A DNA stretch of 64,000 nucleotides from Roseobacter litoralis Och 149 (GTDB taxonomy: Bacteria > Pseudomonadota > Alphaproteobacteria > Rhodobacterales > Rhodobacteraceae). Both the position numbers and the translations under genes were made by a program. The notes under the pieces were generated by a model, which saw only the letters and a program-made list of their open reading frames with translations, had not been told where the DNA came from and did no database searches. The stretch covers positions 3,720,001 to 3,784,000 of the forward strand of contig NC_015730.1 in the NCBI RefSeq assembly GCF_000154785.2, read 5' to 3'. Positions 1 to 8,715 of the stretch are shown here, in pieces. How positions within the stretch are numbered: the stretch's first letter is position 1; every line of letters starts with the position of its first letter.

Positions 1-325
1 GCAGGTCGGACTTTGCTGCAGTTGAACCTTGAGCATTGACAGTCCGACCCCGGTTTTTCGACTTGGATGCGCGACTGTTCGAAAAGTCTGTATATTGTGG
101 CTGCCGCGCCTTGGATGCTAGCTTTGCTTTGTCTCGGATATGAGCGATCAGCGTGTCGGCGGCTGCATTGACGCGCGCCATGTGACGGCTTGATGTGGTG
201 ACATCGGGACGGCGATCAGGGTGATATTTCATGGCAAATTCGCGACGTGCGCGCCGCACGTCATCCATGCTCGCTGTTTCGTCAAGTCCAAGTACGCGTG
301 CTGCATGTTCTGGTGTAGCGGCCAT
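1..325 (-). CDS. J-domain (DnaJ-like) protein, C-terminus beyond window
   Basis: Reading the minus strand from an ATG at 325 gives an open frame of 108 codons that runs off the left edge. Residues about 7-60 look like a J domain: a helix, then the diagnostic HPD tripeptide at residues 35-37 (context MKYHPDRRPD). J domains stimulate Hsp70 (DnaK) ATPase activity. After about residue 70 the sequence is basic and low-complexity (Ser/Lys/Arg), not the Gly/Phe and zinc-finger regions of true DnaJ. It is therefore probably a small accessory J-protein rather than DnaJ itself. A GGAATCC stretch just upstream may serve as ribosome binding site. Client and full length cannot be judged here. Confidence 0.7.
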   Translation of the reverse strand, partial: MAATPEHAARVLGLDETASMDDVRRARREFAMKYHPDRRPDVTTSSRHMARVNAAADTLIAHIRDKAKLASKARQPQYTDFSNSRASKSKNRGRTVNAQGSTAAKSDL

Positions 326-677
326 GAGGATTCCAAACCATTTCGATAATCTGACTGTCTTCCTTTCATATTATAAAAAAATTTAAACAAATACGTTGAT
401 ATTTGTTTGTGGTTAATTGCTCTCTCTGAATTCCCTCAGGCAAAGCAGAGCCATGAGATGGTGTCGCAATTGGGAAACTATGCCAAACGCGAGAGCCGCA
501 GTTTTCGGTTATGTCAGAGGCTGCTTTATCCGGCGCCAATTCTAACGGTCGCGAAGACACGTAAATTGCCAGAGGAATTACAGTGCAACACGCTGTTTGC
601 CTGTGTCACCGTCTCGTCACATATAGCACAAAATGGATAGCCATCATTTTCAACGGCATCATCTGCCGTGCAGGTTA
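326..677. other. intergenic region, no supported gene
   Basis: About 350 bases between the divergently placed J-domain gene start and the hairpin downstream of glyA. Only short overlapping open frames of fewer than 80 codons on both strands are present, and none resembles a known family. An A/T-rich stretch at about 365-400 lies upstream of the J-domain gene and is the likeliest promoter area. I see no RNA gene here. Confidence 0.5.
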
Positions 678-716
678 GCGGATGCGCGGGATATTACATC
701 CCGCGCATCCGCTTTT
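678..716. terminator. strong hairpin beyond the glyA stop
   Basis: A perfect 15-bp stem (GCGGATGCGCGGGAT at 678-692 and its complement at 698-712) with a five-base loop (693-697). It lies 16 bases beyond the glyA stop codon. On the plus strand it is followed by TTTT. On the minus strand, the direction of glyA, there is no U run after the stem, so it may act as an mRNA-stabilising 3' hairpin or as a terminator mainly for plus-strand transcription. Confidence 0.7.
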
Positions 717-727
717 CATTCGTGTGA

Positions 728-2029
728 TCAGTAGATTGGAAAGGCGTCACAAAGGGTTTGCACGCGCGACCGGACATTGTCCTCGACTTCGCCGTTCTCT
801 TCTGCACCGTGGCGCGCGAGGCCATCCACCACCTCGACAATCCAGCCTGCAATCTGCCGGAACTCTGTTTCAGAGAATCCACGCGTTGTTCCTGCGGGTG
901 ATCCTAACCGCAGACCGCTAGTGATCATCGGCTTTTCGGTATCAAACGGAATGCCGTTTTTGTTGCAGGTGATATGCGCCCGGCCGAGCGCTTTTTCCGC
1001 TACGTTGCCCTTGACCCCTTTCGGCCGCAGATCGACCAGCATCAGATGGGTGTCAGTTCCGCCCGTCACGATGTCGAGGCCGCCATTGATCAACTCATCC
1101 GACATGGCCTGAGCATTTTTGACGACCTGTGCTTGATAGCGCTCAAAGTCAGGTTGCAGCGCTTCACCAAAGGCGACGGCTTTGGCCGCGATAACATGCA
1201 TCAACGGACCGCCCTGAATGCCCGGGAAAATCGCGGAATTCACCTTTTTCGCGATTGCCTCGTCATTGGTCATTATCATGCCGCCACGGGGACCGCGGAG
1301 TGTTTTATGCGTGGTCGTCGTCGCGACATGTACATGTGGGAATGGCGATGGGTAATGCCCGGTCGCGATCAACCCGGCATAATGCGCGATATCAGCAAGC
1401 AAATAGGCACCAACCTTGTCTGCAATCTCGCGAAAGCGTGCGAAATCCAGAGTGCGGGGAATGGCCGATCCCCCGGCAATGATCATCTGTGGCTTATGCT
1501 CCAACGCCAATGCCTCAAGTTGGTCATAGTCGACGTCCAGCGTGTCTTTTCGCACACCGTATTGAACGGCGTTGAACCATTTTCCGGATTGGTTTGGGGC
1601 AGCCCCGTGGGTCAAATGACCACCCGCGTCGAGGCTCATCCCGAGGATCGTGTCACCCGGTTTCAAAAGCGCCTGAAACACGCCTTGGTTGGCTTGGCTG
1701 CCTGAATTCGGCTGCACATTGGCAAAATCACATCCAAACAGTTTGCACGCCCGCTCAATCGCGAGGTTTTCCGCCACATCCACATGCTGGCATCCGCCAT
1801 AATACCGACGCCCCGGATACCCTTCGGCGTATTTGTTCGTCATGACAGAGCCCTGCGCCTCAATCACGGCCTGACTAACGATGTTTTCTGACGCGATCAG
1901 TTCGATTTCATCGCGCTGGCGTTTCAATTCCAAGGCAACCGCAGATGCGATTTCAGGGTCTGTTTGTGCAAGGCTGGAAGTAAAGAATGTAGAAGTGTTT
2001 CGGTCAAGCGCGTTCATTGTCGCCTCCAA
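728..2029 (-). CDS. glyA: serine hydroxymethyltransferase
   Basis: PLP enzyme that interconverts glycine plus 5,10-methylene-tetrahydrofolate with serine. In the serine cycle it is the entry point of formaldehyde-level carbon. The 433-residue length is normal. The Schiff-base lysine is K242 in [14 protein letters not shown], preceded by the PLP-contacting ADIAH motif near 212-216, and the substrate-binding region IASENIVS is near residue 45. A start at the internal ATG (residue 5, MNALDRN) is equally plausible. It is the last gene of the minus-strand operon that begins with sgaA, 28 bases after hprA. Housekeeping one-carbon metabolism also needs GlyA; I infer a serine-cycle role from its neighbours. 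Confidence 0.96.
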   Translation of the reverse strand: MEATMNALDRNTSTFFTSSLAQTDPEIASAVALELKRQRDEIELIASENIVSQAVIEAQGSVMTNKYAEGYPGRRYYGGCQHVDVAENLAIERACKLFGCDFANVQPNSGSQANQGVFQALLKPGDTILGMSLDAGGHLTHGAAPNQSGKWFNAVQYGVRKDTLDVDYDQLEALALEHKPQMIIAGGSAIPRTLDFARFREIADKVGAYLLADIAHYAGLIATGHYPSPFPHVHVATTTTHKTLRGPRGGMIMTNDEAIAKKVNSAIFPGIQGGPLMHVIAAKAVAFGEALQPDFERYQAQVVKNAQAMSDELINGGLDIVTGGTDTHLMLVDLRPKGVKGNVAEKALGRAHITCNKNGIPFDTEKPMITSGLRLGSPAGTTRGFSETEFRQIAGWIVEVVDGLARHGAEENGEVEDNVRSRVQTLCDAFPIY

Positions 2030-2057
2030 TTAGTGTCAGATGCAAAAGGTTGTTAAG

Positions 2058-3032
2058 TTAGGCGACGCGGTCGCGTGGCGGACGTCCGTCAAAGAAGTCG
2101 GCAAGGTTGTCCAGCACACGAAACCCCATCGCCTCGCGGGCCTCGCGTGTGGCGCTTCCCAAATGTGGCAGCATCACCAGATTGTCGCATTGCGCCAGCG
2201 TTGGGTTGATCCGTGGTTCCCCGTCAAACACGTCCAGAGCGGCACCTCCAATGGTATCAAACATCAAGGCTTGCGCCAGCGCGAGTTCATTCACGACTTC
2301 ACCACGCGCGGTATTGATCAGGAATGCGTCTTCCTTCATCAGGTTCAACCGCTTTGAGTTAATCATATGACGGTTTTCTTCGCCACCCGGGCAGTGCAGT
2401 GATACGAAATCACACAGCGGCATCAACTCATCCAGCGTTGCGACCTGCTGCGCGTTGAACTGCGCCAGTACCTCAGGCGCTATTTTTGAGCGGTTAAAAA
2501 CCATGATCTGCATGCCAAAGCCGTGATGCGCACGACGTGCCATCTCTTGACCAATGCGTCCGAAGCCCACGATGCCCAGCACCTTGCCGGACACTTTGGT
2601 GCCGACCAGATGCGTTGGACGCCAGCCAGACCAGTCACCAGCGCGCAACTCGCGTTCGCCTTCGCCGGCACGTCGCGCCGCCATGAGCATCAGCGTCATG
2701 GCCAGATCGGCCGTGCATTCGGACAAAACATCTGGCGTGTTAGTGATGGCAATCCCTTGGGTCTTTGCCACATCCACATCAATATGTGTGTAGCCAACCC
2801 CGTAGTTGGCCAGAATTTTCGTTTGGACGTTAGGGGCATCAAGTGCGTCGGCCCGGATTTTGTCGGTAACGGTCGGTAAAACGGCGTCATACTTGGCGAT
2901 CGCCTCGCGAAACTCTTGAGAGGTGAGGGGCCGATCCGTCCGGTTAAGCTGCACATTGTATTTCTCTGACAGGTGGTGCTCAACAATCTTGGGCCACCGA
3001 CGTGTGACGAGTACGCTTGGCTTAACCATCAT
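2058..3032 (-). CDS. hprA: hydroxypyruvate reductase / D-glycerate dehydrogenase
   Basis: Member of the D-2-hydroxyacid dehydrogenase family, 324 residues. The Rossmann fingerprint GFGRIG is at 156-161. The catalytic triad is visible as R243 (NTARGE), E272 (DGEPR) and H290 (LPHLGSAT). In the serine cycle this enzyme reduces hydroxypyruvate, the product of SgaA, to D-glycerate using NAD(P)H. Its start overlaps the stop of mtkB (ATGA), showing translational coupling in the sgaA-mtkA-mtkB-hprA-glyA operon. Sequence alone does not separate glyoxylate from hydroxypyruvate preference; the operon context decides the call. Confidence 0.9.
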   Translation of the reverse strand: MMVKPSVLVTRRWPKIVEHHLSEKYNVQLNRTDRPLTSQEFREAIAKYDAVLPTVTDKIRADALDAPNVQTKILANYGVGYTHIDVDVAKTQGIAITNTPDVLSECTADLAMTLMLMAARRAGEGERELRAGDWSGWRPTHLVGTKVSGKVLGIVGFGRIGQEMARRAHHGFGMQIMVFNRSKIAPEVLAQFNAQQVATLDELMPLCDFVSLHCPGGEENRHMINSKRLNLMKEDAFLINTARGEVVNELALAQALMFDTIGGAALDVFDGEPRINPTLAQCDNLVMLPHLGSATREAREAMGFRVLDNLADFFDGRPPRDRVA

Positions 3033-3916
3033 GCGGCCTCCATCACTTTTGCAATCGTCTCGCCAATGACCGCCGGATTTTCAGCAACGGTCACACCTGC
3101 GGCTGAGAGGATTTCGACCTTTTCAGACGCACTTTCCCCAAAGGCCGAGATGATGGCGCCCGCGTGGCCCATCGTGCGCCCTTTGGGTGCGGTCAGACCT
3201 GCGACATAGGCCACAACGGGCTTGGTGATGTGCGTGCGGATGTACTCCGCCGCTTCTGCCTCTTGTGGCCCGCCAATTTCACCAATCATTGCGATAATAT
3301 GGGTGTCTTCGTCTTCTTCGAAACGCTGCAGGATGTCTTTGAAGGACGACCCGTTGATTGGATCCCCGCCGATCCCGACCGATGTGGACACACCGATGCC
3401 GCGTTCTTTCAGCTGCGCTGCAGCCTCATAGCCTAGGGTGCCCGACCGGCCCACGATACCCACGTTGCCCTGCAGGTAAATGTGCCCCGGCATGATCCCC
3501 AGCAGCGCCTTGCCCGGGCTGATCGTGCCCGCACAGTTTGGCCCTGTCAGCACCATGCGGCGCTCTTTTGGGTAACGGTACATATAACGCTTCACCCGGA
3601 TCATGTCCTGCGCGGGGATACCGTCCGTTATGCAAACACAATACTGGATCCCCGCATCTGCGGCTTCCATAATGCTGTCAGCCGCAAAAGGCGGCGGCAC
3701 AAAAACCAGCGATGCCTCGGCCCCGGTCTGCGCGACCGCCTCTTCCACGGTGTCAAACACAGGCACACCTTCGACTGTTTCACCGCCTTTGCCCGGCACT
3801 ACGCCACCGACAACGCGGGTGCCGTATTCAAGCATGTCCTTGGTATGGAAACGGGCCATCTTGCCTGTAATGCCCTGAATGATAACTTTTGTGTCGCGAT
3901 CCAGCAGGATACTCAT
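3029..3916 (-). CDS. mtkB: malate--CoA ligase (malate thiokinase) alpha subunit
   Basis: Homologue of succinyl-CoA ligase alpha (SucD), 295 residues. The N-terminal CoA-binding Rossmann domain contains [15 protein letters not shown]. The phospho-histidine is H251 in MGHAGAII, and the loop [10 protein letters not shown] lies near 125-134. With MtkA it would make malyl-CoA from malate, CoA and ATP. I call it malate thiokinase rather than SucD because it sits between sgaA and hprA, with malyl-CoA lyase next door, and not in a TCA-cycle operon with sucA or mdh. Its start overlaps the end of mtkA and its end overlaps hprA, so the subunits are probably translated in balance. Confidence 0.88.
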   Translation of the reverse strand: MSILLDRDTKVIIQGITGKMARFHTKDMLEYGTRVVGGVVPGKGGETVEGVPVFDTVEEAVAQTGAEASLVFVPPPFAADSIMEAADAGIQYCVCITDGIPAQDMIRVKRYMYRYPKERRMVLTGPNCAGTISPGKALLGIMPGHIYLQGNVGIVGRSGTLGYEAAAQLKERGIGVSTSVGIGGDPINGSSFKDILQRFEEDEDTHIIAMIGEIGGPQEAEAAEYIRTHITKPVVAYVAGLTAPKGRTMGHAGAIISAFGESASEKVEILSAAGVTVAENPAVIGETIAKVMEAA

Positions 3917-5112
3917 GATGCAGCCCTCATTTTTGTGCCCTGTGAGAGGTCATTTTTCCATGCGCCCACAGCGCGTTCGGCGGCTTCGTTCAGTGTCGCC
4001 GCACGAATGATCGGAAGGCCGGATTGGGCGAGTATTTTTTGCCCCTCCTCCACGTTGGTTCCGGCAAGCCGAACAATTACAGGCACATCCACCTGCACTT
4101 CTTTAATGGCTTGCACGACACCTTCGGCAACCCAGTCGCAGCGATTGATACCGGCAAAGATATTAACCAAGATTGCCTGCACACTTTTGTCTGACAAAAC
4201 CAGACGGAAAGCTTTGGCAACACGCTCTGGTGTTGCTCCACCGCCGATGTCCAGAAAGTTTGCAGGTTCACCGCCAGCAAGTTTGATCGTATCCATCGTC
4301 GCCATCGCAAGACCGGCGCCATTCACGATGCAGCCAATGTTTCCGTCCAGCCCGACATAGGACAGACCTCTGTCCGCGGCGCGGCTTTCGCGCGGGTCTT
4401 CCTGAGACTTATCGCGCAACTCGCTGATCTGGGGGTGACGGAACAATGCGTTGTCGTCAAAGGTCATCTTGGCGTCCAACGCGATCACGCGGTTGTCCGT
4501 CGTGATCACCAATGGGTTGATCTCGACCATTGTCGCATCCAGTTCGGTGAAGGCCCGGTAACACCCTTGCAGCGTGCGCACCATCTGCTGAATCAACCCT
4601 GCGTCCACGCCCAGTTTAAATGCGATCTGCCGGCATTGGAATTCGCGCAGGCCCACTGCAGGTTCCACGATGGCCCGCACAATGCTTTCGGGGCGTTTCT
4701 CTGAGATTTCCTCAATTTCCATGCCGCCTTCGGCGCTTGCGACGATCATGACTCGCTGCGTTGTACGATCGAGCACAAACCCCAGATAGATCTCGCGATC
4801 TATCGGTACCGCGGCCTCGACGTACACGCGGTAGATACCTTTGCCTTCAGGACCAGTTTGATGCGTGATCATCTTCTGACCGAACATCCCTTCGGACGCT
4901 TTCTGGATTTCGATGTCATTGGAACAGACCTTGACGCCGCCCGCCTTGCCGCGCCCGCCGGCGTGTATCTGGGCTTTTACAACCCATCGCTCTCCGCCGA
5001 GTTCGCGTGCACGGTAGGTTGCCTGTTCCGGACTGTATGCCAGTGCGCCGTCCGGCACAGTGACCCCAAAATTTGCAAGAACTTCTTTCGCTTGGTACTC
5101 GTGGATATCCAT
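3913..5112 (-). CDS. mtkA: malate--CoA ligase (malate thiokinase) beta subunit
   Basis: SucC-like, ATP-grasp subunit of 399 residues. It begins [17 protein letters not shown], the conserved start of the family. It continues with the nucleotide-binding segment [17 protein letters not shown] near residue 45, the metal-binding EINPLVI near residue 200, and the C-terminal ligase domain with [11 protein letters not shown]. It activates malate for cleavage to acetyl-CoA and glyoxylate in the serine cycle. It is second in the operon, 33 bases after sgaA. SucC is the alternative reading, but the gene neighbourhood argues for malate as substrate. Confidence 0.88.
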   Translation of the reverse strand: MDIHEYQAKEVLANFGVTVPDGALAYSPEQATYRARELGGERWVVKAQIHAGGRGKAGGVKVCSNDIEIQKASEGMFGQKMITHQTGPEGKGIYRVYVEAAVPIDREIYLGFVLDRTTQRVMIVASAEGGMEIEEISEKRPESIVRAIVEPAVGLREFQCRQIAFKLGVDAGLIQQMVRTLQGCYRAFTELDATMVEINPLVITTDNRVIALDAKMTFDDNALFRHPQISELRDKSQEDPRESRAADRGLSYVGLDGNIGCIVNGAGLAMATMDTIKLAGGEPANFLDIGGGATPERVAKAFRLVLSDKSVQAILVNIFAGINRCDWVAEGVVQAIKEVQVDVPVIVRLAGTNVEEGQKILAQSGLPIIRAATLNEAAERAVGAWKNDLSQGTKMRAAS

Positions 5113-5145
5113 GGTCGCTCCTCCCAGAAGACGTGGATGACGGTA

Positions 5146-6384
5146 TTATTCTGCGGCGATTGCCTGTCCGTAGTGATGGCTGAGTGCAGCCGAGACCGCA
5201 TCCTGATCAAAGCTTGCACCGAGATCGCGCATGGCTTGCCCGAACTTGTCGACGATGCCTGAAATGGCCTGCTGGTTGAGCAGGTTCAGGATACCGATCC
5301 GCACTTGCACAGGCTCAGACAATGTCGGCCAGATGCCGAAATTCTGTGCCCGGCAATGCTGCACCAGCTCCATCTCGCGCCCGGCCATCTCGGCTGGCAG
5401 GTTGAGCACGATCAGCGACGTCATGTTGGACGTGATCTCACACCCCATTTCGGTAAGTGCCGCACGAAGTGCTGCCTCGTGATAGATGTAGTCCTTGGCA
5501 CGTTGCGCAACAGTCTGCTGCAGCGTAATGCGCAGTGCCTCGTGGAAAGCAGCAACGGCATAGGCCGAATGAGTGCGGTGGTAGGTGCCTTTTTCGACGT
5601 CCTTACCGTCCACAATGCCCCAGTGACGCGCTTCCATGATCGGGTGGTGTACGAATGTGCGCGTGCCTGTCTTCTTCAACTGCTCAATGAATTGGTCGGA
5701 AAAGGATACGGGTGCGTAGGTCAATGGCAGGCAGCAAATGCCCTTTTGCGGGCAGGACGCCCAGCCATGAACGCCGGGGTAATCATCGATGCGAAAGTCT
5801 TCGACGCCTAAGGACGATACCGCGTCGACCAGTCCCATGGCGCCATGCGCCTCACAGGCATCCGAGAAACCCTGAATGTCATTGACCCGACCTGACCCGG
5901 TTTCCCAATGCGCCATCGCTGCCCACTGCGGTTTGTGCTCGGACAGCGCCTTATCTACAATCTCGCCTGTCACGGACTGGCCGTGCGGCACTTCGATAAT
6001 CGTCACGCTAGCCGGTTTGGGATCGCTGGGGTTCGCTGCAAGCTCTTCGGCTGTTGCCGCTTTCATCCGGACCGTCAGGCCATCGATGCCCGAGAAAGTA
6101 CCGTTCACGAACATTACAACAGTATCGCCGGGCATTACCCCGCTGAACATCACGTCAAGGCCCGACCAACCTGTGCCGGCGACGCCGAAGGTATGCACGT
6201 TCTTGGTGCCCATCACATCACGCAACATCTGTTTGCATTCGACCATGCCGCGCAGGACGTCAGGATGCATGTGGTCGGCCAATCCCGCTCCGGCAAAGCG
6301 TGCGAGAACCCGCGCATCCGTATTGCCAGGACCCGGGCCGGCTGCGATTGTCTCAGGGATTTCGAGTTGCGGGAAAATGGTCAT
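5146..6384 (-). CDS. sgaA: serine--glyoxylate aminotransferase
   Basis: Class V PLP aminotransferase of 412 residues that converts serine plus glyoxylate to hydroxypyruvate plus glycine, a defining serine-cycle step. The N-terminus shows GPGNTDARVLARF, typical of the alanine/serine-glyoxylate aminotransferase branch. The segment SCPQKGICCLPL near residue 210 carries the PLP lysine. A clear GGAGG five bases before the ATG fixes the start. It is the first gene of the operon and is read divergently from the LuxR-type regulator across a 206-base region with several palindromic elements. Confidence 0.93.
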   Translation of the reverse strand: MTIFPQLEIPETIAAGPGPGNTDARVLARFAGAGLADHMHPDVLRGMVECKQMLRDVMGTKNVHTFGVAGTGWSGLDVMFSGVMPGDTVVMFVNGTFSGIDGLTVRMKAATAEELAANPSDPKPASVTIIEVPHGQSVTGEIVDKALSEHKPQWAAMAHWETGSGRVNDIQGFSDACEAHGAMGLVDAVSSLGVEDFRIDDYPGVHGWASCPQKGICCLPLTYAPVSFSDQFIEQLKKTGTRTFVHHPIMEARHWGIVDGKDVEKGTYHRTHSAYAVAAFHEALRITLQQTVAQRAKDYIYHEAALRAALTEMGCEITSNMTSLIVLNLPAEMAGREMELVQHCRAQNFGIWPTLSEPVQVRIGILNLLNQQAISGIVDKFGQAMRDLGASFDQDAVSAALSHHYGQAIAAE

Positions 6385-6485
6385 AGGTCCTCCGAAAATT
6401 ATGGCGAGCAGCGATCACGGCTCGATTGGCGTTGATGCAACATAATCGCGTGGACAATTGCCACAACGCACCTTACTCCTGCTTT

Positions 6486-6570
6486 TGGGTATCTAAATGG
6501 GTAGGAAAAACCCCGCCCAAAGGTATAAAAATACCATCGTATACCGAAATTCAACCCACCAAAACGGGTA
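6486..6570. promoter_or_regulatory. divergent sgaA / luxR-type regulator control region with repeats
   Basis: The 206 bases between sgaA and the regulator contain a perfect palindrome GGTAT-AAAA-ATACC (6522-6535). Immediately after it comes GTATACCGAAAT (6539-6550), and the same 12 bases occur at 7243-7254 in front of mcl. TGGGTA occurs twice 12 bases apart (6486-6491, 6498-6503), with related inverted copies at 6555-6570 (ACCCACC and CGGGTA). This looks like a cluster of regulator sites. The adjacent regulator is the natural candidate ligand, by inference. Confidence 0.6.
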
Positions 6571-6590
6571 GTAAACTTGGATTATAGAAG

Positions 6591-7256
6591 ATGAATCAAG
6601 CCGTTAACCAAGATCGCAAACCAATTGACGTTATGCTCGCTGACAGTAATCCGCTCGTTTTGTCAGCCTTGTCAGAGGTAATCGACCGGGATCCGCGATT
6701 CTCTCTCGTAGCGACCACCGCCACGGCTGAGGGTTTTCTGGGGACGGTGATGCGGGTTCCCGTGCAAATCGGGATTATCAACTGGAGCCTGCCTGCCTTG
6801 GGTGGCGCAAAGCTGATTGAGGTTTTGCGCGATCAGGAAAACGCGCCGCGCATCATCGTCTATGCCGATGATACCGGCGATCTGCCCCGGCTCGCTATGA
6901 CCGCAGGCGCGGCTGCTTTCGCATCGCGCTCATCCCCGGCTGAAACATTGCTGGATACCTGCGTCGATGTTGCCGCGGGCAAAATGGTTTTTCCGTTTCT
7001 CGACGTACGCGAACTACAATCAGACCCAATTCACCTGTTGTCCCGCAAGGAACGCGCGACACTGGACGCTTTGTCCAAAGGGTTGACCAATAGGGAGTTG
7101 GCGAAAGAGCTGTCGATTTCAACGAATACGGTAAAGTTTCACCTGACCAATCTGTACGAAAAACTGTCCGTGAAAAACCGGGCACAGGCGATTGCTTTTT
7201 ACTACTCTTCTCGGCTGGCGCTGGAGCGGGATCAGGACGACGGTATACCGAAATAG
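6591..7256 (+). CDS. LuxR/NarL-type regulator with degenerate receiver domain
   Basis: A 221-residue protein with an N-terminal receiver-like domain (about 10-130) and a C-terminal LuxR helix-turn-helix (about 150-212; LSRKERATLDALSKGLT, then NRELAKELSISTNTVKFHL). The usual phospho-acceptor Asp of the receiver is replaced: the beta-3 segment reads IGIINWSLPALGG with Asn at 64, and the conserved Lys is Arg (FASRSSP). It is therefore probably not controlled by ordinary phosphorylation and may sense a metabolite or act constitutively. It sits between the serine-cycle operon and mcl, so it is the likely pathway regulator. It is not the LysR-type QscR known from Methylobacterium. Confidence 0.8.
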   Translation: MNQAVNQDRKPIDVMLADSNPLVLSALSEVIDRDPRFSLVATTATAEGFLGTVMRVPVQIGIINWSLPALGGAKLIEVLRDQENAPRIIVYADDTGDLPRLAMTAGAAAFASRSSPAETLLDTCVDVAAGKMVFPFLDVRELQSDPIHLLSRKERATLDALSKGLTNRELAKELSISTNTVKFHLTNLYEKLSVKNRAQAIAFYYSSRLALERDQDDGIPK

Positions 7257-7300
7257 ACCGAAACTCTGCTTGACATAATCAGTCTCAGGAAACCTATCTG
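7243..7300 (+). promoter_or_regulatory. candidate mcl operator and promoter
   Basis: GTATACCGAAAT at 7243-7254 is the same 12-mer as at 6539-6550. It extends to a GGTATACC palindrome at 7242-7249. It overlaps the last codons of the regulator gene and lies 20 bases upstream of a TTGACA (7270-7275). A weak TATCTG follows at 7295-7300 with a long 19-base spacing. An upstream activator site in front of a poor sigma-70 promoter fits control by the adjacent LuxR-type protein. The promoter call is tentative. Confidence 0.5.
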
Positions 7301-7336
7301 GCGCAACAATATTACCATCCAGAAAGGATACATCCC

Positions 7337-8314
7337 ATGTCATTCCATCCTGTTGATCAGGCGCAAGCCCGCCTGAATCGCTCTGAACTTGCCGTTCCGG
7401 GGAGTCAGCCGCAAATGTTTGAAAAAGCAGCACAATCAGACGTTGATGTCATCTTTCTGGATCTGGAAGACGCCGTTGCACCGGATGAAAAAGAACAAGC
7501 GCGCAAGAACATCATCAAGGGCCTGAACGAGATCGACTGGGGCACGAAATCGATGTCGATTCGGATCAATGGTCTGGACACGCACTACATGTATCGCGAT
7601 GTGGTCGACGTTGTTGAACAGGCCGGAGAGCGGCTCGATCTGATCATGATCCCGAAGGTGGGAACCGCCGCGGACGTCTATGCCGTCGACATGATGGTCA
7701 CCCAAATTGAGGACGCAAAAGGCTATTCAAAACGCATCGGTTTCGAACACATTATCGAAACAGCACTTGGCATGCAGAACGTCACTGAAATTGCCGGTGC
7801 ATCAAAGCGCAACGAAAGCCTGCATTTCGGCGTGGCAGACTATGCCGCATCCACGCGCGCGCGCACGACGATCATCGGGGGCGTGAACGAGGATTACTCC
7901 GTTCTGACAGACCCCGACGCCGAGGGTAACCGGCAAACGCATTGGGGGGATATGTGGCACTATGCTCTTGCGCGCATGGTCGTGGCGGCGCGCGCAAACG
8001 GATTGCGCCCGATTGATGGCCCTTTCGGTGATTTCAAAGACCCCGACGGGTACAAAGCGGCTGCCTACCGGGCAGCGGTACTGGGCTGCGAGGGCAAATG
8101 GGCGATCCATCCCAGTCAAATCGCACTCGCCAACGAAGTGATGAGCCCGTCTGACGCCGAAATCACCAAAGCACAGCGCATTCTGGAAGCGATGGCGCAA
8201 GCAGAGGCCGACGGCAAGGGCGCGGTGAGCCTTGATGGTCGTTTGATTGATTATGCCTCCATTCGTCAGGCGGAAGTTCTGGTTGAAAAAGCAAAGCAAA
8301 TTTCAAACGCCTGA
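7337..8314 (+). CDS. mcl: malyl-CoA lyase (HpcH/HpaI aldolase family)
   Basis: CitE/HpcH-type lyase of 325 residues that cleaves L-malyl-CoA to acetyl-CoA and glyoxylate. Family features are FLDLEDAVAPDEK near residues 38-50, SIRINGLDTHYMYRDVVD near 75-92, MIPKVG, and KWAIHPSQIALANEV near 255. Sequence and length resemble Rhodobacter-type Mcl1, so beta-methylmalyl-CoA lyase activity is also possible. Start ATG has GAAAGGA upstream. It has its own upstream region carrying the 12-base motif shared with the sgaA side, and it completes the malate-to-glyoxylate half of the serine cycle encoded by mtkAB. Confidence 0.92.
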   Translation: MSFHPVDQAQARLNRSELAVPGSQPQMFEKAAQSDVDVIFLDLEDAVAPDEKEQARKNIIKGLNEIDWGTKSMSIRINGLDTHYMYRDVVDVVEQAGERLDLIMIPKVGTAADVYAVDMMVTQIEDAKGYSKRIGFEHIIETALGMQNVTEIAGASKRNESLHFGVADYAASTRARTTIIGGVNEDYSVLTDPDAEGNRQTHWGDMWHYALARMVVAARANGLRPIDGPFGDFKDPDGYKAAAYRAAVLGCEGKWAIHPSQIALANEVMSPSDAEITKAQRILEAMAQAEADGKGAVSLDGRLIDYASIRQAEVLVEKAKQISNA

Positions 8315-8715
8315 CCAAAGTGATCGCCCTCAATCGGACTGGACAATACAAAAACAAGCGTTGCGCAGCTTACACGGCGCAACGCGTCCCGACGTGCCGA
8401 CCGTGCAGCGGGAAACGCTGGCCAAGCCGCTTGCCGAATGTATCCGCAGCACAGGTACATTGGATGCGACCACAGGCTATTTATAAGTTGCGATCGCTAC
8501 TGCGGGCTCAATGACAACCACCCGGATCACATCATGTGCCCTGTCTCTGGATTGCGCGCTCTTCAAAACGCAAACGCGTCTGCAGTTCCGGGCGTACAGA
8601 CAAAAGTCGTGTCGCACGGTCCTTGTTGTGTGTGTCATTTCATAGCAAAGTTGCACCAACAGTGGGTCATCGGGGAAAAAGGTATGTTTGTGACAGGTGA
8701 CGGCGGCAACACTCC
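8315..8715. other. intergenic region with a hairpin
   Basis: About 400 bases between mcl and the ABC ATPase gene. A perfect 9-bp inverted repeat (GCGTTGCGC at 8358-8366 and 8377-8385, ten-base loop) lies 44 bases after mcl. It has no T run, so it is a possible 3' mRNA hairpin rather than a canonical terminator. Small open frames here do not look like genes. The promoter for the ABC genes must lie in the second half but I cannot place it. Confidence 0.5.

Noticed and set aside
366..640. Short overlapping frames on both strands (64-77 codons)
   Set aside because: No ribosome site, no family resemblance, and they overlap one another; treated as chance frames.
974..1705. A 243-codon plus-strand frame opposite glyA
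   Set aside because: It is antisense to a well-conserved enzyme gene; composition is explained by the glyA codons on the other strand.
3029..5112. Annotation as succinyl-CoA ligase sucCD
   Set aside because: Sequence alone allows it, but placement within sgaA-hprA-glyA and next to malyl-CoA lyase favours malate thiokinase.
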